The notes: a model not told the origin generated them from the sequence alone. Counted from the first letter of the stretch, positions 43,464 to 53,796 are shown. The stretch: 64,000 nucleotides of DNA from Aestuariivivens sediminis (GCF_022662105.1 NZ_JAKMCP010000009.1:31445-95444); one strand, 5' to 3'. A program made the numbers and translations.

Positions 43464-43484
43464 GTGTCCAATTAAAAATGGCAG

Positions 43485-44561
43485 ATGTTAGAGAAGTTAC
43501 AAATTGTAAAACAGCGTTTTGATGAGGTTGGTGATTTAATCATTCAACCCGATATCATATCAGACCAAAAACGATATATAGAATTAAACAGGGAGTACAA
43601 GGACTTACGTATTCTTATGGACAAGCGTGAGGAATACATAGAGCTAACGAATAATTTGAATGAGGCCGAGCAGATTATTGCGGATGGGAGTGATGCTGAA
43701 ATGGTGGAAATGGCAAAATTGCAATATGATGAAGCTAAGGAAGGAATTCCCAAACTGGAGGAGGAGATTAAATTACTTCTAATTCCAAAGGATCCCGAAG
43801 ATGCCAAGAATGCCGTTGTAGAACTCCGTGCCGGGACAGGAGGTGATGAAGCCAGTATTTTTGCCGGAGATCTGTTTAGAATGTATTCCAAATACTGTGA
43901 AAGTAAAGGCTGGAATGTGAGTACCGTAGATTTTAGTGAAGGCACCAATGGAGGGTTCAAGGAAATCCAATTCGAAGTTACAGGTGACGATGTTTATGGG
44001 ACATTAAAATTTGAAGCAGGAGTGCATCGTGTACAGCGTGTACCACAAACAGAAACACAAGGCAGAGTGCATACCAGTGCTGCGACGGTAATGGTATTTC
44101 CAGAAGCGGAAGAGTTCGATGTAGAGATAGACCCCAAAGAGGTCCGTATCGATTATTTCTGTTCATCTGGACCGGGGGGGCAGTCGGTGAACACGACCTA
44201 TTCCGCTGTTCGATTAACGCACCTACCTACAGGATTGGTGGCTCAATGTCAGGATCAAAAATCCCAACACAAGAATAAGGAAAAGGCCTTTAGGGTGTTG
44301 CGATCCAGACTCTATGATTTGGAGTTGGCGAAAAAACAGGAGGAAGATGCCGCCAAAAGAGGAAGTATGGTATCCTCAGGAGACAGAAGTGCCAAGATCA
44401 GAACGTATAACTATCCCCAGGGACGCGTAACAGACCATAGAATAGGATTGACCCTTTACGATTTACAAAATATCATTAACGGTGATATCCAAAAAATAAT
44501 TGACGAATTACAACTTGCTGAAAACACGGAAAAGTTAAAGGCAAACGATGAGACCATTTAA
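43485..44561 (+). CDS. prfA: Peptide chain release factor 1
   Basis: A 358-residue class I release factor for UAA and UAG. The peptidyl-hydrolysis motif GGQ is at 231-233 in [18 protein letters not shown]; here Pro precedes it (GPGGQ) rather than the common GAGGQ. Preceding parts are the helical domain 1 and the codon-recognition domain with [20 protein letters not shown]. Its C-terminus [20 protein letters not shown] is standard. Followed by pyrF after 51 bp, likely one transcript. Confidence 0.95.
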   Translation: MLEKLQIVKQRFDEVGDLIIQPDIISDQKRYIELNREYKDLRILMDKREEYIELTNNLNEAEQIIADGSDAEMVEMAKLQYDEAKEGIPKLEEEIKLLLIPKDPEDAKNAVVELRAGTGGDEASIFAGDLFRMYSKYCESKGWNVSTVDFSEGTNGGFKEIQFEVTGDDVYGTLKFEAGVHRVQRVPQTETQGRVHTSAATVMVFPEAEEFDVEIDPKEVRIDYFCSSGPGGQSVNTTYSAVRLTHLPTGLVAQCQDQKSQHKNKEKAFRVLRSRLYDLELAKKQEEDAAKRGSMVSSGDRSAKIRTYNYPQGRVTDHRIGLTLYDLQNIINGDIQKIIDELQLAENTEKLKANDETI

Positions 44562-44580
44562 GGACAATATGACTATCATT

Positions 44581-44594
44581 CCCGCTTTTGCAGG
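44581..44594. repeat. Imperfect palindrome before pyrF
   Basis: CCCGC-TTTT-GCAGG, one mismatch in the stem, 18 bp before the GTG start of pyrF. Resembles the perfect element at 22456-22469. Confidence 0.35.
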
Positions 44595-44612
44595 TTTGAC
44601 AAAAAATAACGG

Positions 44613-45449
44613 GTGACTACAGCACAACTCATTTCAGAAATTCATAAAAAACAATCTTTCCTTTGCGTAGGCCTGGATGTCGATTTAGATAAAATACCGC
44701 AACATCTCCTGGCTGAAGAAGATCCGATTTTCACCTTTAATAAAGCCATTATAGATGCCACACATCACTTGTGTGTAGCTTACAAGCCCAATATAGCCTT
44801 CTATGAGACTTATGGTCTTGAAGGATGGAATGCACTGAAAAAAACCATAACTTATGTGAACCGGAACTATCCTGAAATGTTTACCATTGCAGATGCCAAA
44901 CGCGGGGATATTGGTAATACGAGCAGTCGATATGCCAAGGCCTTTTTTGAGGATTTAGGATTCGATAGTGTGACCGTGGCGCCTTATATGGGAAAAGATT
45001 CTGTTGAACCATTTTTGGCCTTTGAAAATAAGCATACGATTCTATTGGCACTCACCTCAAACCAAGGCGCTTTCGACTTTCAAACCTTGAAGGTTCAAAA
45101 TCACGAACTCTATAAGGAAGTGCTTGAAGTGTCTCAAAAATGGGACAATGCCAAAAATTTAATGTATGTGGTTGGGGCTACCAAAGCCGAATACTTAAGG
45201 GAGATTAGAACAATTGTTCCGGATAGTTTTTTACTTGTTCCCGGTGTTGGAGCACAGGGTGGTAACCTTCAAGAGGTATGTAAATTTGGCATGAATAAGG
45301 ACATTGGATTACTTATCAATTCATCACGCGGTATCATTTATGCCTCAAACGAGCATGATTTTGCGGAAGCAGCAGCAGTAAAGGCCAGGGCCATACAAGA
45401 GGAAATGGCTTTAATTTTAAGGAACTATACTCCAAAAGGAGGCTCTTAA
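44613..45449 (+). CDS. pyrF: Orotidine 5'-phosphate decarboxylase (type 2)
   Basis: A 278-residue enzyme converting OMP to UMP in pyrimidine synthesis. Type 2 (longer, archaeal-like subfamily 2) features: [14 protein letters not shown] (16-29), the catalytic DAKRGDIG (94-101) with Lys96, and GVGAQGG near 210. The start is GTG; homologues begin at the same sequence (xTTAQLIxxI). It follows prfA and precedes the BtuF-like gene by 47 bp. Confidence 0.93.
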   Translation: MTTAQLISEIHKKQSFLCVGLDVDLDKIPQHLLAEEDPIFTFNKAIIDATHHLCVAYKPNIAFYETYGLEGWNALKKTITYVNRNYPEMFTIADAKRGDIGNTSSRYAKAFFEDLGFDSVTVAPYMGKDSVEPFLAFENKHTILLALTSNQGAFDFQTLKVQNHELYKEVLEVSQKWDNAKNLMYVVGATKAEYLREIRTIVPDSFLLVPGVGAQGGNLQEVCKFGMNKDIGLLINSSRGIIYASNEHDFAEAAAVKARAIQEEMALILRNYTPKGGS

Positions 45450-45496
45450 TGTATCAAGCTAAGAAGGTATCGGGATAGCGTATTATATAGGCCTTA

Positions 45497-46297
45497 ATGA
45501 AAGATCAACTCCATAGAACCTTACAATTAAATGGCACTCCAGAGCGAATTGTTTCTCTCGTACCAAGTCAAACCGAACTACTTTGTGATTTGGGACTTAA
45601 AGGATCCATTGTCGGGGTTACAAAATTTTGTGTACATCCCCATGGGATCAGGGAAGATAAAATTGTAGTGGGTGGTACAAAGGCTATTCATATCGATGCA
45701 ATAAGGGCTCTGAATCCGGATATAATTCTGTGTAATAAGGAAGAGAATACAAAAACTACAGTTGAGGACTGTACATCTATTTGTCCGGTTCATGTTTCCC
45801 ATGTGGTTACCATTAGCGACTGTTTGCAACTTATCGAACACTATGGAGACATTTTTGATTCCAGGGAAAAGGCACACGCTATAGTTGAAGAAATTAAAGC
45901 TAAGGTTGAAGATTTTAAACGGTTCATAGCACCTAAACCTCGTTTAAAAGTAGCCTATTTTATTTGGAGAGCTCCATTAATGGTTGCAGGAAACAATACA
46001 TTTATTAATGAACTCCTCGATTTAAACAAGTTTGAAAATGTCTATGCGAATCAAAACCGTTATCCAGAAATACGGTCTGATCATGATGAAATAAAGATTC
46101 TGGTAGATGTGGTTCTATTATCAAGCGAGCCGTTTCCTTTTAAAGAAAAGGACAAAAGTGAGTTTAAGCATTATTACCCCAATGCCATGGTTGAATTGGT
46201 CGACGGGCAAATTTTTTCATGGTATGGTTCAAGGCTTGCAACAAGTATGGCCTATTTTAAAACATTCCGTTTAAATCTTCAGAATAGACAACCTTAG
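45497..46297 (+). CDS. BtuF-like helical-backbone metal receptor (no signal peptide)
   Basis: A 266-residue protein of the type III periplasmic-binding fold used by cobalamin and siderophore receptors: RIVSLVPSQTELLCDLGLKG (about 18-37), LNPDIILCNKEEN (about 74-86), the long backbone helix and a second lobe with FIWRAPLMVAGNNTFINELL. It lacks a signal peptide or lipobox, unlike ordinary BtuF. Flavobacteria commonly have such a short, apparently cytosolic form; its function is not known to me. A role in handling cobalamin or haem is plausible given nrdJ and icmF nearby. Confidence 0.78.
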   Translation: MKDQLHRTLQLNGTPERIVSLVPSQTELLCDLGLKGSIVGVTKFCVHPHGIREDKIVVGGTKAIHIDAIRALNPDIILCNKEENTKTTVEDCTSICPVHVSHVVTISDCLQLIEHYGDIFDSREKAHAIVEEIKAKVEDFKRFIAPKPRLKVAYFIWRAPLMVAGNNTFINELLDLNKFENVYANQNRYPEIRSDHDEIKILVDVVLLSSEPFPFKEKDKSEFKHYYPNAMVELVDGQIFSWYGSRLATSMAYFKTFRLNLQNRQP

Positions 46298-46494
46298 ATT
46301 TGTCGTCCACGAAATAAGCAATTTTTTTTTCCAATTCTTTTAAGCTCAATAACCTATTAAAGTTGGGCTTGATTTTACCGATTTTACAAAAGTGGGGAGT
46401 CATAACGTTCTTTTTTTATAAAGTACGGATAATAAAGGGATTTAGATGTAAAGCTAAGGTTAAATAAATGATAATTATCCCCCAATGAAACGTG

Positions 46495-46671
46495 TTACCT
46501 CGCCAAATAGTTCAGTTTATTGAGTTTATTAAGAAGTTTAATGGCCTTGTATTCAGAAATATCACTAACCGCAGAATCGGTTTGCCTGGAATTATAGGCC
46601 AGTTCCATAAGGTCTCTATATTCCTTGTAGAGCTTATTTTGGTTGGACTTTATGGTTTTTATTCTGCTCAT
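46495..46671 (-). CDS. Small basic helical protein, 58 residues
   Basis: A short gene of 59 codons starting at ATG 46671. It reads MSRIKTIKSNQNKLYKEY, then RDLMELAYNSRQTDSAVSD, then a helix EYKAIKLLNKLNKL. The amphipathic helical pattern and the segment LYKEYRDLMELA with later SD and KAIKLLNKL resemble small flavobacterial proteins of the Lacal_2735 type, but the match is by eye. No competing gene overlaps it, and a TATATTTA-like box lies about 25 bp upstream. Confidence 0.6.
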   Translation of the reverse strand: MSRIKTIKSNQNKLYKEYRDLMELAYNSRQTDSAVSDISEYKAIKLLNKLNKLNYLAR

Positions 46672-46884
46672 TTAAGCATTGATTAACAAGTATTTAAATA
46701 TACATTTTTTATTTAAAATTTGAAAATTACCATCTGTTTTTTTAAGGTTATCCAATAAGATTCACCTAGCTGATGGGCTTGGTATTAGCGTCTAATTTGG
46801 ATAATGGTGAACTGGAATGCTATACGTTTCTACGTGATGTATAGCAATGGATAAACATGTTTTTAAACCCTGACGTTGAAAAGA

Positions 46885-47586
46885 CTAATCTTGTAAGGCA
46901 AATACCTTTCTCAGCAAATCGGTGGTTCTCGAGGCCAATTGGTGTCTAATTTCTTTTTCTTCTATGGCAATCATCGTATAAACACCTTTAAGGGCTTCAC
47001 CGGTTACATAGTCAGTGAGGTCTGGATTGACATTTGCCGTAAATGGAATTGTATTGTATTTGTTGATTAGATTGGTCCAGATGTCGTCAGCTCCAACTTT
47101 CTTAAATGAGTTATTTATGACCGGATGGAACTTATCGTACAAAGCGTTTTGGGTTTTTGAGGTCAAATATTGTGTGGCAGCATCGTCATCGCCCAAAAGA
47201 ATGTTTTTTGCATCGGCAAAGGTGATGTCTTTAACAGCATCCACAAAAATGGGTGTAGCTTCTTTCACGGCATCTTCGGCGGCTCGGTTAAGTAATTTTA
47301 ATCCCTCGTCGGCCAATTTGCCCAATCCAATATCTCGTAATGCCTTATCCACTTTATGTAGTTCTTCTGGCAGTAAAATTTTCACCAATTCATTTTTGTA
47401 AAATCCATCTGTTTGGGTGAGCTTGGTTACTTGTTTGTCAATTCCAAAATCCAGAGCCTGTCTCAGGCCGGCAGCGATTTCGGTTTGGGAGACCCCCCCT
47501 TGTGGCAATTGATTCACCACCTGTTGGAGTTCTGCACAAGACGATAAATTAAAAACAAAAAAAAAGGTTAAGGCTATGCGTATCAT
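46885..47586 (-). CDS. DUF4197 lipoprotein
   Basis: A 233-residue protein of the DUF4197 family. The signal IRIALTFFFVFNLSSCAEL is a lipobox with Cys17. The rest is helical: GGVSQTEIAAGLRQALDFGI (about 30-49) is the family signature, followed by KVDKALRDIGLGKLADEGLKLLNRAAEDAVKEA and LGDDDAATQYLTSKTQ, and the C-terminal ALKGVYTMIAIEEKEIR. Widespread in Bacteroidota and Proteobacteria, with no function established. Divergent from the decayed metallo-hydrolase. Confidence 0.88.
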   Translation of the reverse strand: MIRIALTFFFVFNLSSCAELQQVVNQLPQGGVSQTEIAAGLRQALDFGIDKQVTKLTQTDGFYKNELVKILLPEELHKVDKALRDIGLGKLADEGLKLLNRAAEDAVKEATPIFVDAVKDITFADAKNILLGDDDAATQYLTSKTQNALYDKFHPVINNSFKKVGADDIWTNLINKYNTIPFTANVNPDLTDYVTGEALKGVYTMIAIEEKEIRHQLASRTTDLLRKVFALQD

Positions 47587-47675
47587 AATATTTTGGGGTT
47601 TTATATCATTAGCAAATATAAATATTTTTATAATGAAATAGTTTTGATGGGTAGGGCTTATCCGTTTTTATCCTG

Positions 47676-48141
47676 TTGTTTCATTGTTATGACCACCAAA
47701 GAACCGGTTTGACCACTTCGGACTATACCGCCAGGATCAATCCATTTATTTCGGTTTTAGGAACGGCCCGGGATGCCGGTTTTCCTCAAATTAATGGTCA
47801 AGAAAAGAAAGTATTAAGCATTCCAGAAAGCAATACATCGGAAGAATGGGATAGAAACATGGTCCAGGTAGTGGAAAAGGTAGCTTATACCCTCTGTAGA
47901 CGCCACCTTCTGTAAAGATGGAGAAGTAGGGCGACCTATGGCCGAAATGCCTCATCCTTTTATTGTAGAAACTGTGAAGTTATTTGAAAAAGAAACTCTT
48001 ATGACCAAATCCAGGATCTATCTCATTCATTTAAGCCATACCAGCTCTGGGCTTAAGGCCCGGCATCCCATAAAGGGCAGGATTTTAAATTTCGGATTTA
48101 ATCTGCTAAAAAAGGGGTTATTTCTTGTTATGAAAAAATAA
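47676..48141 (+). pseudogene. Decayed PqqB-like MBL-fold hydrolase (internal deletion plus frameshift)
   Basis: Two overlapping frames together give the two ends of a PqqB-type metallo-hydrolase. The 5' part reads PFISVLGTARDAGFPQINGQ, then jumps to LSIPESNTSEEWDRNMVQVV, which in family members lies more than 100 residues further on. The whole metal-binding core (HxHxDH region) is thus missing. After VAYT a +1 shift near 47890 continues as VDATFCKDGEVGRPMAEMPH and PFIVETVKLFEKE, which is the normal end of the protein. No valid start codon precedes PFISVLG. The 3' end overlaps the last 14 bp of purU. Homology is recognised from memory of the family. Confidence 0.78.
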
Positions 48142-48982
48142 CAGTCTTGTTATTGTACACCATTACTTTTCTGTCGGCATGCAATTTTACGGCGTTGGCC
48201 AAAACAATTTTTTCTAAATCACGTCCTTTGGCAATGAGGTCTTGAATAGAATGGGCGTGGGTTACACGGGTAACATCTTGTTCTATGATGGGCCCGGCAT
48301 CTAATTCTTCAGTGACATAATGACTTGTCGCACCAATAATTTTAACTCCTCTTTGAAAAGCCGAATGGTAGGGTTTGGCACCGACGAAAGCGGGTAAAAA
48401 TGAATGGTGAATGTTGATTATTTTATTGGGGAATTTATCAATGAGTTTGTGGGATACAATTTGCATATAGCGCGCCAAAACAATGAAGTCTATATCGTGT
48501 TTATCGAGTAACTCAAGCTGCTTATCTTCAGCATCTGCTTTATTGTAACTGGTAATGGGGATATGATAAAATGGAATATTAAAACTATCGGCTATGGGTT
48601 TTAAATCCACATGATTACTGATAATAAAAGGAATGTTAAGATGAAGTTCTCCGGAATTGTAACGCCCTAAAAGGTCATAGAGACAATGATCGTATTTCGA
48701 CACGAATAAAGCCATTTTAGGCATATACTCACTGGAATAAATACGCCAGCGCATACCAAATGTTTCGGCCAGACTACTTTTAAAGTGTGCTTTAAATGCA
48801 TCTGTGGAAAATGCTTCTGTCGCAAATTCGCTTTCCAGACGCATAAAGAAAATATCCTGCTGTCTGTCGACATGTTGATCTATATACACAATATTGCCTC
48901 CTTTTTCAGCAATAAAATTGGTAACAGAAGCAATAATATTCGGGCGGTCCTTACAGTGGATTAAAAGGGTAATCTTATTCAT
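48128..48982 (-). CDS. purU: Formyltetrahydrofolate deformylase
   Basis: A 284-residue enzyme releasing formate from 10-formyl-tetrahydrofolate. An N-terminal ACT domain (ITLLIHCKDRPNIIASVTNF, about 3-22) is followed by the formyltransferase fold with the catalytic triad in INIHHSFLPAFVGAKPYHSA (Asn/His) and SHYVTEELDAGPII (Asp). ATG 48982 is chosen because the upstream eight codons precede the ACT domain and have no family counterpart. It supplies formate and balances one-carbon units for purine synthesis. Confidence 0.94.
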   Translation of the reverse strand: MNKITLLIHCKDRPNIIASVTNFIAEKGGNIVYIDQHVDRQQDIFFMRLESEFATEAFSTDAFKAHFKSSLAETFGMRWRIYSSEYMPKMALFVSKYDHCLYDLLGRYNSGELHLNIPFIISNHVDLKPIADSFNIPFYHIPITSYNKADAEDKQLELLDKHDIDFIVLARYMQIVSHKLIDKFPNKIINIHHSFLPAFVGAKPYHSAFQRGVKIIGATSHYVTEELDAGPIIEQDVTRVTHAHSIQDLIAKGRDLEKIVLANAVKLHADRKVMVYNNKTVIFS

Positions 48983-49127
48983 AACATGTAAAAGAATTGT
49001 TTTCAAAATTAATTTAAAAATTCACTTGGAATAAATCTAGACCATAATTTTAGATAATCTTATGTAAACCGTATATTTTTTTGAATATTTCGTAAATTGC
49101 ATTACTTAAAATGAATATTCTTTACGA

Positions 49128-52100
49128 ATGAATCAACAAGCACCCTATCAACCCAAGCACAAAATTAGAATGGTGACGGCAGCATCTCTTTTTGACGGTC
49201 ATGATGCCTCCATTAATATGATGCGCAGAATTATTCAAGCTACCGGTGTGGAGGTGATTCATCTGGGTCATGATAGAAGTGTTGAGGAAGTGGTTAATAC
49301 GGCTATACAGGAAGATGTCCAAGCCATTTGCTTAACGTCATATCAAGGAGGTCACAATGAGTATTTTAAGTATATGCATGACCTTTTAAAGGAAAAGGGA
49401 GCCGGTCATATAAAAATATTCGGTGGAGGTGGAGGCGTTATTTTACCCTCAGAAATAAAGGCATTAATGGCTTATGGCATTTCGCGAATTTATTCCCCTG
49501 ATGATGGCCGGGAAATGGGATTGCAGGGCATGATTAATGATTTGGTTGCACAATCTGATTATCCGACTCCTAATGTACCCAAAGAACGCTCCATTAATGA
49601 AGCCCTTAAAGCCAAGGATATCATCACCATAGCAAGATTGATTTCCCTTGCAGAAAACCATCATGACCAATTTGAAAAACGGTTTTTGGTAAACAAAACG
49701 ACGGGAAAAACACCGGTATTGGGAATAACCGGTACCGGAGGCGCAGGAAAATCAAGCCTGGTCGATGAATTGGTACGCCGATTTTTATTGGACTTCCCTA
49801 AGAAAACTGTCGGTATTATTTCGGTAGATCCCTCAAAGCGAAAGACCGGTGGAGCCCTACTGGGCGATCGAATCCGTATGAATGCCATTAATACCCCGAG
49901 GGTTTATATGCGCAGTTTGGCAACGCGGCAATCCAACCTGGCTTTGTCCAAACATGTCAAGGACGCTGTAGCCGTTTTAAAAGCCGCAAATTACGATTTA
50001 ATTATCTTGGAAACCTCAGGTATTGGACAATCCGATACCGAAATCATTGAACATAGCGATGTGTCACTCTATGTAATGACCCCTGAGTTTGGAGCAGCCA
50101 CCCAATTGGAAAAAATTGATATGCTCGACTTTGCGGATGTGGTGGCCATCAACAAATTTGATAAGCGCGGAGCTTTAGATGCCTTGCGTGATGTGAAAAA
50201 ACAGTACAAGCGAAATCATCATCTATGGGAGGCACCGGATGACCAATTACCGGTTTTTGGTACCATTGCCTCGCAATTTAATGATTCAGGAATGAATAAG
50301 CTTTACCGTGCGGTTTTGGACATCCTGGTTAATAAAACCAAGGCTGATTTAAAATCCACTTTTAATGTTTCTGCCACCACCAGTGAAAAAATTTTTGTGA
50401 TTCCCCCAAAAAGGACACGTTACTTATCGGAAATAGCGGATAATAACAGGCATTACGATAAACAGGTTGTGGTACAGGCAGCAGTGGCACAAAACCTTTA
50501 TGGCATATATAAAACCATATGTTCAGTAGCTGCTGTTTCAGATGACCGTGAGCATTCTTACCTGTCGAAGCAGGGGATACATCAAGAGGAGATTCTTCAA
50601 GCCGCCATTAGGGATACATCGAATATCAGTCCAACCGAGGTAGACGCGTTGGATGAGGAATCTCGAATAGAACTTTTACGCCTGCTATTTAAGGAGTTCG
50701 ATCGTGTTAAGCTCGAACTCGACCCCTTAAACTGGGAAATTATCAGAGGTTGGGCCGATAAGGTGTCGCGTTATAAACATACGGTTTATACCTTTAAAGT
50801 GCGTGATAAGGAGATTACGGCTGAGACACACACCGAATCCATGTCCCACTTAAAAATACCTAAGGTGGCCTTACCGAAGCATCAGGCTTGGGGCGATTTA
50901 TTACGATGGGTATTACAGGAGAATGTACCGGGGGAATTTCCCTATACCGCTGGAATATATCCATTCAAAAGAATGAACGAAGATCCGGCTCGGATGTTTG
51001 CCGGCGAGGGTGGGCCGGAACGAACCAATAAACGATTTCATTATGTAAGTCGGGGTATGCCGGCAAAACGATTATCAACGGCCTTCGACAGTGTAACACT
51101 CTATGGAAGCGATCCGGATTATCGCCCGGATATTTACGGAAAGATCGGTAATGCCGGCGTTTCCATTTGTTGTTTGGACGATGCCAAAAAACTGTATTCC
51201 GGTTTTAATCTGGCCGATAAAATGACTTCGGTAAGTATGACCATTAATGGTCCGGCACCGATGTTACTGGGCTTCTTTTTGAATGTGGCCATTGATCAGC
51301 AATGTGAAATCCATATAAAAGAAAACGGATTGGAACACGAGGTTGAGGCTAAGATTGCTGCCATTTACAAAGATAAAGAACGCCCCGTATACCATGGGGA
51401 CCTTCCGGAAGGGAACGATGGATTGGGCCTTATGCTGCTGGGGGTAACAGGAGACCAGGTTTTGCCTTTGGAAATTTACGAGAATATAAAGGCTAAAACC
51501 ATAGCTAAGGTTAGAGGTACGGTTCAGGCCGATATTTTAAAAGAAGATCAGGCGCAAAATACCTGTATATTTTCTACGGAATTCGCCTTACGTTTAATGG
51601 GTGATGTCCAGGAATATTTTATAAAACATAAGGTTAGAAACTTTTATTCGGTATCTATTTCAGGGTACCATATTGCTGAAGCCGGAGCCAATCCCATTAC
51701 CCAATTGGCCCTCACCTTATCCAATGGATTTACCTATGTGGAATATTATTTGAGTCGGGGTATGGACATAAATAAATTTGGTCCAAACCTTTCGTTTTTT
51801 TTCTCCAACGGAATTGATCCCGAATACGCTGTTATAGGTCGGGTGGCGCGTAAAATTTGGGCCAAGGCCATGAAATTTAAATATGGCGCCAACCCGAGGA
51901 CACAAATGCTGAAATACCACATTCAGACTTCAGGACGCAGTTTGCATGCTCAGGAAATTGATTTTAACGACATACGCACCACCTTGCAAGCGCTTTATGC
52001 CATTTATGATAATTGTAATTCATTACATACCAATGCGTATGATGAAGCGATTACCACACCCACGGAAGAGTCCGTTCGTCGGGCCATGGCGATTCAGTTG

Positions 52101-52607
52101 ATTATCAATAAAGAATTAGGCCTGGCTAAAAATGAAAATCCATTGCAGGGGGCATTTATTATTGAAGCGCTAACGGATTTGGTTGAGGAAGCTGTTCTTA
52201 TTGAGTTTGACAGGATCACAGAACGCGGCGGGGTTTTGGGAGCGATGGAAACCATGTATCAGCGCAGTAAGATTCAGGAAGAAAGCCTGTATTATGAGAC
52301 CTTGAAACACAATGGGACCCTACCCATTATCGGGGTGAATACCTTTTTAAACAGTAAGGGGTCTCCCACGATTTTACCCGTGGAGGTTATTCGGGCTACC
52401 GAAGACGAAAAGGAGATTCAAATACAAACCTTGAAGCACCTTCATGCGTTTGCCGACAGGAGTGCTTTATTAAAAGAACTGCAGCAGAAGGCCATTCATA
52501 ATGAGAATATTTTTGAAGCCCTTATGGAAGTATGTAAAGTATGTTCCCTTGGACAAATAACGAATGCGTTGTTTGAAGTAGGGGGGCAATACCGAAGAAA
52601 TATGTAA
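49128..52607 (+). CDS. icmF: Fused cobalamin-dependent acyl-CoA mutase with G-protein chaperone (IcmF)
   Basis: A single 1159-residue chain uniting all parts of an isobutyryl-CoA-type mutase. B12-binding domain (about 12-145) with DGHDASIN (23-30, His25 as lower cobalt ligand) and the [10 protein letters not shown] loop (98-107); MeaI-type GTPase domain (about 190-430) with Walker [10 protein letters not shown] (202-210) and [10 protein letters not shown]; linker; and substrate-binding TIM barrel from about 590, including [19 protein letters not shown]. The aromatic/Phe pattern (YPFKR) fits IcmF rather than methylmalonyl-CoA mutase, so isobutyryl/butyryl or pivalyl/isovaleryl-CoA are likelier substrates. 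Needs imported B12. Confidence 0.92.
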   Translation: MNQQAPYQPKHKIRMVTAASLFDGHDASINMMRRIIQATGVEVIHLGHDRSVEEVVNTAIQEDVQAICLTSYQGGHNEYFKYMHDLLKEKGAGHIKIFGGGGGVILPSEIKALMAYGISRIYSPDDGREMGLQGMINDLVAQSDYPTPNVPKERSINEALKAKDIITIARLISLAENHHDQFEKRFLVNKTTGKTPVLGITGTGGAGKSSLVDELVRRFLLDFPKKTVGIISVDPSKRKTGGALLGDRIRMNAINTPRVYMRSLATRQSNLALSKHVKDAVAVLKAANYDLIILETSGIGQSDTEIIEHSDVSLYVMTPEFGAATQLEKIDMLDFADVVAINKFDKRGALDALRDVKKQYKRNHHLWEAPDDQLPVFGTIASQFNDSGMNKLYRAVLDILVNKTKADLKSTFNVSATTSEKIFVIPPKRTRYLSEIADNNRHYDKQVVVQAAVAQNLYGIYKTICSVAAVSDDREHSYLSKQGIHQEEILQAAIRDTSNISPTEVDALDEESRIELLRLLFKEFDRVKLELDPLNWEIIRGWADKVSRYKHTVYTFKVRDKEITAETHTESMSHLKIPKVALPKHQAWGDLLRWVLQENVPGEFPYTAGIYPFKRMNEDPARMFAGEGGPERTNKRFHYVSRGMPAKRLSTAFDSVTLYGSDPDYRPDIYGKIGNAGVSICCLDDAKKLYSGFNLADKMTSVSMTINGPAPMLLGFFLNVAIDQQCEIHIKENGLEHEVEAKIAAIYKDKERPVYHGDLPEGNDGLGLMLLGVTGDQVLPLEIYENIKAKTIAKVRGTVQADILKEDQAQNTCIFSTEFALRLMGDVQEYFIKHKVRNFYSVSISGYHIAEAGANPITQLALTLSNGFTYVEYYLSRGMDINKFGPNLSFFFSNGIDPEYAVIGRVARKIWAKAMKFKYGANPRTQMLKYHIQTSGRSLHAQEIDFNDIRTTLQALYAIYDNCNSLHTNAYDEAITTPTEESVRRAMAIQLIINKELGLAKNENPLQGAFIIEALTDLVEEAVLIEFDRITERGGVLGAMETMYQRSKIQEESLYYETLKHNGTLPIIGVNTFLNSKGSPTILPVEVIRATEDEKEIQIQTLKHLHAFADRSALLKELQQKAIHNENIFEALMEVCKVCSLGQITNALFEVGGQYRRNM

Positions 52608-52661
52608 GCAGGATTCCAATTTTCAAAAGCGAAGCGCATTGAAAATTGAGAATATCGCTTA

Positions 52662-52681
52662 CCCTGAGCGGAGCCGAAGGG
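52662..52681 (+). repeat. Dispersed intergenic repeat CCCTGAGCGGAGCCGAAGGG
   Basis: A 20-bp element of the well-known CCCTGAGCGGAGTCGAAGGG type found between genes of many bacteria, in the gap after icmF. It is preceded by ATCGCTTA, as is the second copy. Confidence 0.8.
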
Positions 52682-52748
52682 TAGGATGAAATTTAACCAA
52701 TACATGAGAACCACTTTTTCTGAAAGGAAAAAGGGTGTGAATCGCTTA

Positions 52749-52768
52749 CCCTGAGCGATGACGAAGGG
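52749..52768 (+). repeat. Second, diverged copy of the CCCTGAGC intergenic repeat
   Basis: CCCTGAGCGATGACGAAGGG, 87 bp after the first copy, sharing ATCGCTTACCCTGAGCG exactly (52654-52670 and 52741-52757). Confidence 0.8.
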
Positions 52769-52798
52769 TCTTTTGATTTAAAAAAAAATGTGAATCCC

Positions 52799-53197
52799 TT
52801 ACAGGGTGAGCATCCAGGATCTCTGGAGCTTTTTAAACTTTTTAAGTTCCCGTCTTAAGATGGGTAAAAAATCCTTGCCATTACTATTGGATTTCTCCAA
52901 ACGGTATGAATTTTTGTAAAGTAAATTGGTAAGGCGTTTGAGTGAGGCAATATGTTTATATTTCCTTTCGGAGTGGCGTTCTAATTCGGCGTTGATAATC
53001 TCCGGTGCCAGGGATACCGATTGCTGAACGATGTCTCCTGAAAAATAAATATTCCCGTCTTCAGTTCCATCGTCTTTGAGATGGGAAAGATCATGGTTAA
53101 GGTACACTGAAATGTTTTGCGAAAGCGCAAAAATCTCCTGAGCTTTTCTATAAATCGGTAAATCCGATAGGTTTGATGGGGTATTTGATAACATCAT
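52799..53197 (-). CDS. Uncharacterised helical protein, S23/four-helix-bundle-like
   Basis: A 132-residue soluble, all-helical protein (counting from ATG 53197; a longer TTG frame and ATG 53194 are alternatives). The segment LPIYRKAQEIFALSQNISVYL (about 13-33, quoted with its key residues Tyr-Arg-Lys) resembles the first helix of four-helix-bundle proteins of the S23/intervening-sequence family, but the rest, including ELERHSERKYKHIASLKRL, does not match firmly. No function is assigned. It lies on the strand opposite icmF and divergent from an Lrp-type gene. Confidence 0.6.
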   Translation of the reverse strand: MMLSNTPSNLSDLPIYRKAQEIFALSQNISVYLNHDLSHLKDDGTEDGNIYFSGDIVQQSVSLAPEIINAELERHSERKYKHIASLKRLTNLLYKNSYRLEKSNSNGKDFLPILRRELKKFKKLQRSWMLTL

Positions 53198-53318
53198 TCT
53201 TTTTTCAATAAGCAATTACTCAAAATTAGTGACAAGAATCCATAATCATCTTTAATATTTAAAGTAAAAACGTATATTTGCTTTAATATTTATCTTTTTA
53301 TAGTTAAAATTCTTTTAA

Positions 53319-53759
53319 ATGGGATTAGATGACCTTAATGCGAAGATTTTAAAGTGTTTACAGAAAAACGCCAGACAATCCAATGCTGAAATTGGAAGGC
53401 AGGTTGGAATAAGTTCTCCAGCGGTGTCAGAACGGATCAAAAAAATGGAAGACCTGGGTATTATTGAAGGCTATAAGGCGGCCGTTTCACCCTTTGAGAT
53501 GGGATATCAACTGAAAGCGATTATTACCTTGAGGGCTTTTATGGGGAAGTTAAAACCCTTTTTGGAAAAGGTGAAAATGTATGATGAAGTGATAAACTGC
53601 TACCGCATTACCGGAGATGAAAATATTGTGATGGAAGTGGTCTTAAAAAACCAAAAACATTTGGAAGCCTTTATCGACCAATTAATAACCTATGGCGAAA
53701 GTAAGACCCAAATTGTACTATCCCGGGTGATTAAACAAAAGGAGATTATTCCCATTTAG
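53319..53759 (+). CDS. Lrp/AsnC family transcriptional regulator
   Basis: A 146-residue regulator. N-terminal HTH (about 5-50): LNAKILKCLQKNARQSNAEI and VGISSPAVSERIKKMEDLG with the recognition helix SSPAVSERIKK. The C-terminal RAM/AsnC effector domain (about 65-140) holds YRITGDENIVMEVVLKN. Such proteins sense amino acids and form octamers; the ligand here cannot be inferred. It is convergent with the VOC gene and close to icmF, so control of branched-chain amino-acid degradation is possible (inference only). Confidence 0.9.
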   Translation: MGLDDLNAKILKCLQKNARQSNAEIGRQVGISSPAVSERIKKMEDLGIIEGYKAAVSPFEMGYQLKAIITLRAFMGKLKPFLEKVKMYDEVINCYRITGDENIVMEVVLKNQKHLEAFIDQLITYGESKTQIVLSRVIKQKEIIPI

Positions 53760-53796
53760 TGCGTTGGATTGACACACGAGATGTCAACATGGGGAG

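Noticed and set aside
46257..46403. A 48-codon minus-strand frame downstream of the BtuF-like gene
   Set aside because: Plausible composition, but it overlaps the BtuF-like coding end by 41 bp, has no clear promoter and no recognisable family; not enough to call a gene.
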